46,007 nucleotides of DNA, taken from contig JAMCQL010000002.1 of NCBI GenBank assembly GCA_023381615.1, positions 1 through 46,007 on the forward strand, read 5' to 3'. Numbering within the stretch: position 1 is the stretch's first letter; every line of letters starts with the position of its first letter. A program made the translations under genes and the position numbers. Below are positions 41,844 to 46,007 of this stretch, one piece after another. The notes below the pieces were generated by a model. The model saw nothing but the letters and a program-made list of their open reading frames with translations. It did not search any database and was not told the origin of the DNA. Source of the DNA: Bacteroidota bacterium. GTDB lineage: Bacteria; Bacteroidota; Ignavibacteria; Kryptoniales; JAKASW01.

Positions 41844-44264
41844 TTACAACCCAAACAACTTGAACGAGTAGTACTTCGGGATGTCAATTGCCAGCGTGAA
41901 TACCGCAGAGAAGCCAAGCGCCGCCATGACTTGCTGCAATGTGAGCGCTGGCATGAAAATGCCGTAGACGCCTAATAGTATGAAGGCAATTATACTTCCT
42001 GATGATGAAGCGAGCAAAGCTTTTCCCGGAAAAGAAGACCAGAAGAAATTTCTCTCCCTAACGATAAGAACTCTAAACTGACTCGTGAATACAAGCATAA
42101 GCATTATAAAAGTCTGCAATTTAGGGAAACTCAAATGGAAATAACTCACGCCGCCGATGATTGCAATAACGCCTTCAACCACTAACAGTGCTCCAATAAT
42201 CAGCGAAGCGAGTGTAATGTTTTTAACGTCCCATTTGTTCGGGTTATCCGTGTGTTTCACATTATCCGTTGCAAGCGACATTGTTACAAAATCGTTTGCG
42301 AAAACGAGAAGTGACATACCCAAAAGCGAGAGCACCATCTCGCGCATCATGAAGAAGCCGATCGTCAGCAAGCCTACGACCTGAATTACCTTTGTTACTT
42401 TGTTGATAACCCATGTCAGCATTCGCTGATATGTTTCCCGGCTTCTCTTTATCGCTTCCACTATAACACTGACGCCTGGCTCAGTTAACACAACACTGGC
42501 TGAAGCTTTTGCGACATCGGTGGCGTTGCTGACCGCTATTCCCATTTCAGCTTGCTTAAGCGCCGGCGCGTCGTTGACTCCGTCGCCGGTCATTCCAACC
42601 ATAAGTCCTCTCGACTGCAGCAACCTTACGATCTTGTATTTGTCCTCCGGATATATTTCGGCAAATCCGTCGCTCTCGCTTGCTATCTTTGCCTGCTCGT
42701 CTTCGCTCAAGCCTTCAATATCTTTAAGCCTGATGATTTTGTCCCCGATGCCAACTTGCTGCGCGATCTCTTTAGAGATCGAGATATTGTCGCCAGTTAA
42801 CATTATAGATTTAACTCCTAATTTCCTTGCCTCTTCGATCATTGTTTTGGAATCTGGACGCGGAGGATCCGCGAGCGGCAGGAACCCGACAAGTTTCATA
42901 TTGTCGAAGTCGCCGTCTTCAGACTTTGCGACTGCAATTGTCCTGTAGCCTTTCTCTGAAAGGTTCTCGATTGTCTTGTTAGCTAAATCAAGAACCGATT
43001 TATCAATTCCGACGCACATCGGTATAACAATTTGCGCCGCGCCTTTAATGGCTTTGTATTGATTTCCATTATTCTCTATTACCGCCTCTGTTCTTTTGAT
43101 GGACGGATTGAACGGAGTATAACTAATTTGTTTTTGCGAGCTGTGGTTAGCTCCGATACTTTTTGCATAATCAATAATAGCGGTGTCGATTAGATCCATG
43201 CCTTCGGCGCGTGATGCCAAATTAGCTATCGTAACGACATCTTCTTTTGTGTATCCTGAGAATGGAATACTATCTGCCACCGACAATTTATTCTGAGTTA
43301 TCGTTCCTGTTTTGTCGAGGCATAGGATGCTGATAGAAGCTGCATCTTCAATCGAATCGAGTCTTGTTACCAAAATTCCTTCTTCCGCGAGTTTCATTCC
43401 GGTCGCTGCCTGAACGATTGTGAGCACTGCGGGAAGCGCAACGGGCACAGCGCCCATGAGGAAGATGACGGCGAAAGTAAGTATCAACAAAATGCTTTCA
43501 TGGATCGTAAAAGCGTAAATTGCTACGATGATTGATGCGGCTATACCCAGGTACATCATATACTTAACGATAGCAAGCATGATTTCTTCTTGGTGAGATT
43601 TGGGCTTTGCAATCTTGACCAGCTCTGCGGTCTTGCCGAAGTAAGTGTTTGCGCCGGTGTTGACCACGACACAGCGGGCTTCTCCGCGCCTCACGACAGA
43701 ACCTGAATAAATGGTGTCTAAATCCCGGCTTTCCACCGGAAGCGATTCGCCCGTCAGCGCTGATTCGTCAATAGAGATATCACCGCTTATTATTTTGGCA
43801 TCTGCCGGCACGATGTCGCCAAGTTTTACAACGATGATGTCTCCGGGTACAATTCCGCCGGCATCTACCATCGACCAATCGCCGTCTCTGAGAACCTTTG
43901 CTTTGATGGCAAGACGCTGCTTCAGTAATTCGACAGCTTTTTGAGAGCCGCGCGAGTGCATAAAACCAATTATCGCATTAACCGTAAGCAGAACGAAGAT
44001 GATTATTCCTTCGATATTGTGTTTGAGAGTGAATGAGAGCGCCATTGCAAGTTCCAACAGCCATGGCATTGGTCCCCAGTAGCGGCGGACAAATTCAAGC
44101 AGCGGGTTTCCCCTTTTTTCCTCTATCGCGTTATGTCCAAATATTCCAAGTCGATTCTTAACGTCGGTTCCGGTAAGTCCGCTTTCTGTCGTCTCCAAAA
44201 GTTTTAGAGTTTCATCAATTGAAGTCTTCTTATATTCCGAAGTTGGTTTAATTCTTAATTCCAT
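41844..44264 (-). CDS. P3A-type (plasma-membrane H+-ATPase-like) P-type ATPase
   Basis: 806 residues from ATG 44264 (a longer frame to 44348 lacks family similarity). The first helices include NPLLEFVRRYWGPMPWLLELA, typical of P3A pumps. The actuator motif is ALTGESLPVE, the phosphorylation site is D317 in LCLDKTGTITQNKL, and MTGDGVNDAPALKQAEMGIAV is the hinge. Ten hydrophobic spans are visible. Family members in plants, fungi, some archaea and bacteria export protons using ATP. With this ATPase the cell could generate or rescue proton-motive force or acid tolerance. It has its own promoter region and no operon partner. Confidence 0.9.
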   Translation of the reverse strand: MELRIKPTSEYKKTSIDETLKLLETTESGLTGTDVKNRLGIFGHNAIEEKRGNPLLEFVRRYWGPMPWLLELAMALSFTLKHNIEGIIIFVLLTVNAIIGFMHSRGSQKAVELLKQRLAIKAKVLRDGDWSMVDAGGIVPGDIIVVKLGDIVPADAKIISGDISIDESALTGESLPVESRDLDTIYSGSVVRRGEARCVVVNTGANTYFGKTAELVKIAKPKSHQEEIMLAIVKYMMYLGIAASIIVAIYAFTIHESILLILTFAVIFLMGAVPVALPAVLTIVQAATGMKLAEEGILVTRLDSIEDAASISILCLDKTGTITQNKLSVADSIPFSGYTKEDVVTIANLASRAEGMDLIDTAIIDYAKSIGANHSSQKQISYTPFNPSIKRTEAVIENNGNQYKAIKGAAQIVIPMCVGIDKSVLDLANKTIENLSEKGYRTIAVAKSEDGDFDNMKLVGFLPLADPPRPDSKTMIEEARKLGVKSIMLTGDNISISKEIAQQVGIGDKIIRLKDIEGLSEDEQAKIASESDGFAEIYPEDKYKIVRLLQSRGLMVGMTGDGVNDAPALKQAEMGIAVSNATDVAKASASVVLTEPGVSVIVEAIKRSRETYQRMLTWVINKVTKVIQVVGLLTIGFFMMREMVLSLLGMSLLVFANDFVTMSLATDNVKHTDNPNKWDVKNITLASLIIGALLVVEGVIAIIGGVSYFHLSFPKLQTFIMLMLVFTSQFRVLIVRERNFFWSSFPGKALLASSSGSIIAFILLGVYGIFMPALTLQQVMAALGFSAVFTLAIDIPKYYSFKLFGL

Positions 44265-44468
44265 TAAATTTTCTTTCTTAATTGTATGTTTTCCACAGGA
44301 TTCTGCGGGGAATCTCGTAATTGAAAAATTGTGCGTAAAGCATAGCACAGTAATTTACTTTTTTTCGATTTGGCTTTCCATACCTAAAGGATTCCCAAAA
44401 GGGTATCATTGAACTTGAAGTAAATTAATTCATGCATACCCCAAAAAACATCTGAGCAAGAAACAGCA
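44265..44468. promoter_or_regulatory. Upstream region of the proton ATPase
   Basis: About 200 AT-rich bases that must hold the divergent minus-strand promoter. No individual box can be assigned with confidence, and no gene is present. Confidence 0.35.
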
Positions 44469-44840
44469 ATGGCATACGAGTCGATTGATAAGCTGCAAAA
44501 AGGCTTTACAGAAAAATGTTTTCAGCTATACAAAGGATCCTAAGAAAGCTGCGGGAAGAGCGCTTGGAACAATTGTTGAAATCATAACATACTACCCGCT
44601 AAAGACCTGGGAGTTAAACGATAACATCTCGATTGAAAGAAGACTTGAGGAATATGGGAATCCTGCAATATCACACATGTTGAGTACTCACTGCATCCAG
44701 TTTTAACAACTGACGTTATCAAGTTGCAACGCGAGTCAGACTCTATCACTGCTAACAAACTGTGGAAAGCCATTGAAAGCCACAGTAAAATTGTCAAAGA
44801 ATTTACCCCGACAAAGAACTCTCTCCTTTCAAATAAATAA
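44469..44840 (+). pseudogene. Frameshifted N-terminal remnant, possibly of a type II restriction endonuclease
   Basis: Three frames have to be joined to read a continuous protein. From ATG 44469: MAYESIDKLQKGFTEK. After a shift near an A5 run at about 44515: FSYTKDPKKAAGRALGTIV, then EIITYYPLKTW, ISIERRLEEYGN. After another shift near 44660: NITHVEYSLHPVLTTDV, then KLWKAIESHSKIVKEFTP and a stop at 44838-44840. The text is coherent and protein-like across the shifts, so this is a decayed gene. The pattern (RALGTIVE, ERRLEEYGN, THVEYSLHP) reminds me of ApaLI-like restriction enzymes, but this is from memory. No methylase gene lies nearby. Confidence 0.5.
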
Positions 44841-45166
44841 AAGGGGGCCATCGAAACTTTGGCAAGGTCGGGATGATGGGTAGGCCTAAGAAATCATTCC
44901 AATCCGCTTGATTTTTGTTCCCTGACGGTCTAATTTAGCCCGGGATTAGTTTCAAGGTATTTAAAGTCGGCGCAGCATTTTCCTGCATCTTAGCATAGTT
45001 GATTTCTATATAGAGTAACAGAGGTCGTTTGGTGCGTCATACCGTCAATGCCAATGGGCGAGGTGTTGATGGTTATGTGTAACTTCGTAAAGAAAAAGTA
45101 GATGGACAAACGCCGACAAATTTGCCCATCTTTTCACGACAAAAGAATCTTCAATTGAGGTGGGAC
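44841..45166. other. Spacer before the TPR gene, with leader hairpin
   Basis: No gene in 326 bp. An attenuator-like hairpin stands at 45100-45131, just before the ribosome binding region of the next gene. A promoter is expected near 44998-45020 (TTGATTTCTATATAGAG), but the boxes do not resolve clearly. Confidence 0.5.
45100..45131 (+). terminator. Attenuator-like hairpin 36 bp before the TPR gene
   Basis: AGATGG (45100-45105) pairs with CCATCT (45126-45131), and CAAA (45107-45110) with TTTG (45121-45124), with one A/C mismatch and a 10-nt loop, running into TTTT. Because the next start codon is only 36 nt further, this may be a transcription attenuator or an mRNA leader structure. Confidence 0.45.
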
Positions 45167-46007
45167 ATGAGAGCAAAGGATCCTTTTTCTTCATCAGGTA
45201 CAGAATCTCAACTTCGTATGGATTCGGTATACAGAGCCGATCAGCGCAGACAGTCTAGCGTTCCAGTCACCAAAATATTCCTCCCCACATTTGTGTTGGT
45301 TCTTCTCACTTTCTTCATGGGGAAGGATCTATTCGGGCAGCAGAACGCTAACCGGAGAGTTGACCATGCTTATGTGGAGAATGAAAAACTGACAGAACAG
45401 GTGATCTTCTTGACTTATGATGATCAGTTCAAGAAAGCACTTGAGCTTGTCGACAAGATGACAAAGGATGAACCCAATTCAATACAGTGGAGATATTTTC
45501 GTGTGATGATACTCTGGCGGGAATTAGCGGTGCTTGGATGGGGACCTCGCAGTCGACAGAAGAATCTTGTGGACAGAATAGGTGACGAACTTTTTTCGCT
45601 CAAGAAAATTGTGGACTCCGTTTCTTCAGGTTCCTCTGAGAGTGTGAAGACTCTATTCTATAAAGGTGCAATCTACGGTTATCTCGGGATGTATTATAGC
45701 GGGATAAAAGATGAGAATCTGAAAGCGATTGGAGTTGGGAAGGACGGGATCGACTGTCACAAAAGAGTGCTCCAATTAGATCCGACCTGCTACGATGCGT
45801 ACTACAGCCTCGGTGTTTACAACTATTACGCGAGTATGGTTCCATGGTATCTTAAACCATTTCTCTTTGTCTTCGGGATGGCCGGGTCTGAAGAGAAGGC
45901 GGAGAAATATTTGAGATTAGTGGTTGAGAAAGGGACGTTGGCAAAATACGAAGCGATGGAGATGTTGGCAAGCCTGTACGAACGACAGAAACAGGTCGAT
46001 TCAGCCG
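45167..46007 (+). CDS. TPR-like repeat protein with N-terminal signal anchor, N-terminal part (runs off right edge)
   Basis: From ATG 45167 a frame stays open to the window's end, 280 codons. GAGGTGGG lies just before the start. The first 36 residues are polar and basic; then comes a hydrophobic span (IFLPTFVLVLLTFFMG), so it is probably anchored or exported. Helix-pair repeats follow, for example FKKALELVDKMTKDEPNSIQ, KTLFYKGAIYGYLGMYY, CHKRVLQLDPTCYDAYYSLG and AEKYLRLVVEKGTLAKYEAM. These resemble degenerate tetratricopeptide repeats, probably a protein-interaction scaffold of the envelope. The C-terminal part lies outside the window. Function not recognised. Confidence 0.75.
   Translation, partial: MRAKDPFSSSGTESQLRMDSVYRADQRRQSSVPVTKIFLPTFVLVLLTFFMGKDLFGQQNANRRVDHAYVENEKLTEQVIFLTYDDQFKKALELVDKMTKDEPNSIQWRYFRVMILWRELAVLGWGPRSRQKNLVDRIGDELFSLKKIVDSVSSGSSESVKTLFYKGAIYGYLGMYYSGIKDENLKAIGVGKDGIDCHKRVLQLDPTCYDAYYSLGVYNYYASMVPWYLKPFLFVFGMAGSEEKAEKYLRLVVEKGTLAKYEAMEMLASLYERQKQVDSA

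Noticed and set aside
41715-41975. An 86-codon plus-strand frame between comM and the ATPase
   Set aside because: It starts at a TTG without a ribosome binding site and overlaps the ATPase gene antisense by about 130 bp.
44265-44348. Longer N-terminus for the proton ATPase
   Set aside because: The extra 28 residues precede the usual P3A start and include no family feature; ATG 44264 fits better.

Overview
The window is a 46 kb stretch of a bacterial chromosome with moderate GC and dense, often overlapping genes. The best clue to the lineage is the subtilisin-like protease at 27004-29925. It ends in a C-terminal sorting-type domain with the NYPNPFNPST motif, which is typical of Ignavibacteria, Kryptonia, Caldithrix and related members of the Bacteroidota/Chlorobiota (FCB) group. 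The GWxTD-domain protein, the YfhO-type membrane protein, the MetX/MetY pair and the presence of both GltX and GlnS fit that placement. The species cannot be named from the sequence alone.

Layout. (1) 1-1436: C-terminal part of an RND multidrug-type transporter, followed by a 48-residue membrane peptide on the other strand. (2) 1959-9900: a surface-glycan operon of GT2, GT9, GT4, methyltransferase, GT4 and a large YfhO-like membrane protein. (3) 10022-14993: a tightly coupled run of nadE, rsmI, a CDP-alcohol phosphatidyltransferase, inositol-phosphate synthase, an ECF sigma factor and a secreted beta-repeat protein; the middle pair implies inositol phospholipids. (4) 19700-14987, minus strand: rimO, a GWxTD protein and a GH57 glycosidase. 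(5) 20162-22654: a compact (about 2.45 kb) integrative element in a tRNA-Thr(CGT) gene. It encodes only a tyrosine integrase and a RelB/YafQ-type toxin-antitoxin pair. A 41-bp direct repeat marks its ends, and iterated TTGGCACT boxes lie just inside both ends. (6) 22841-25784: a deletion relic of a YpdA/Bdr-like reductase, an ornithine cyclodeaminase-family gene, rlmN and adk. (7) 25870-29925: a predicted envelope protein and the subtilase. (8) 30398-33680: an orphan deoxyribosyltransferase-like gene, then a SAM-I riboswitch with its terminator controlling metY-metX. (9) 33831-40022: a REC-PAS-histidine kinase, an NtrC-family sigma-54 activator, gltX and glnS. (10) 40118-44264: a ComM/YifB AAA ATPase and a convergent P3A-type proton ATPase. 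(11) 44469-46007: a twice-frameshifted gene remnant, then the start of a TPR-like protein that runs off the right edge.

Many of the genes on one strand are linked by 1-4 bp stop/start overlaps, so translational coupling is the rule here. The longer intergenic spaces are unusually rich in inverted repeats: CATAG-type arms at 19813-19976, a palindrome cluster at 30080-30245, and CACAGAT-type arms at 30271-30339.

The most unusual part is the mini integrative element. It has intact recombinase residues and helically phased candidate arm sites. It leaves the intact tRNA-Thr next to element DNA while the apparent host promoter stays with the decaying 5' half. Its YafQ-like toxin carries Arg where the family normally has a catalytic His. 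Next to it lies the deleted reductase gene.
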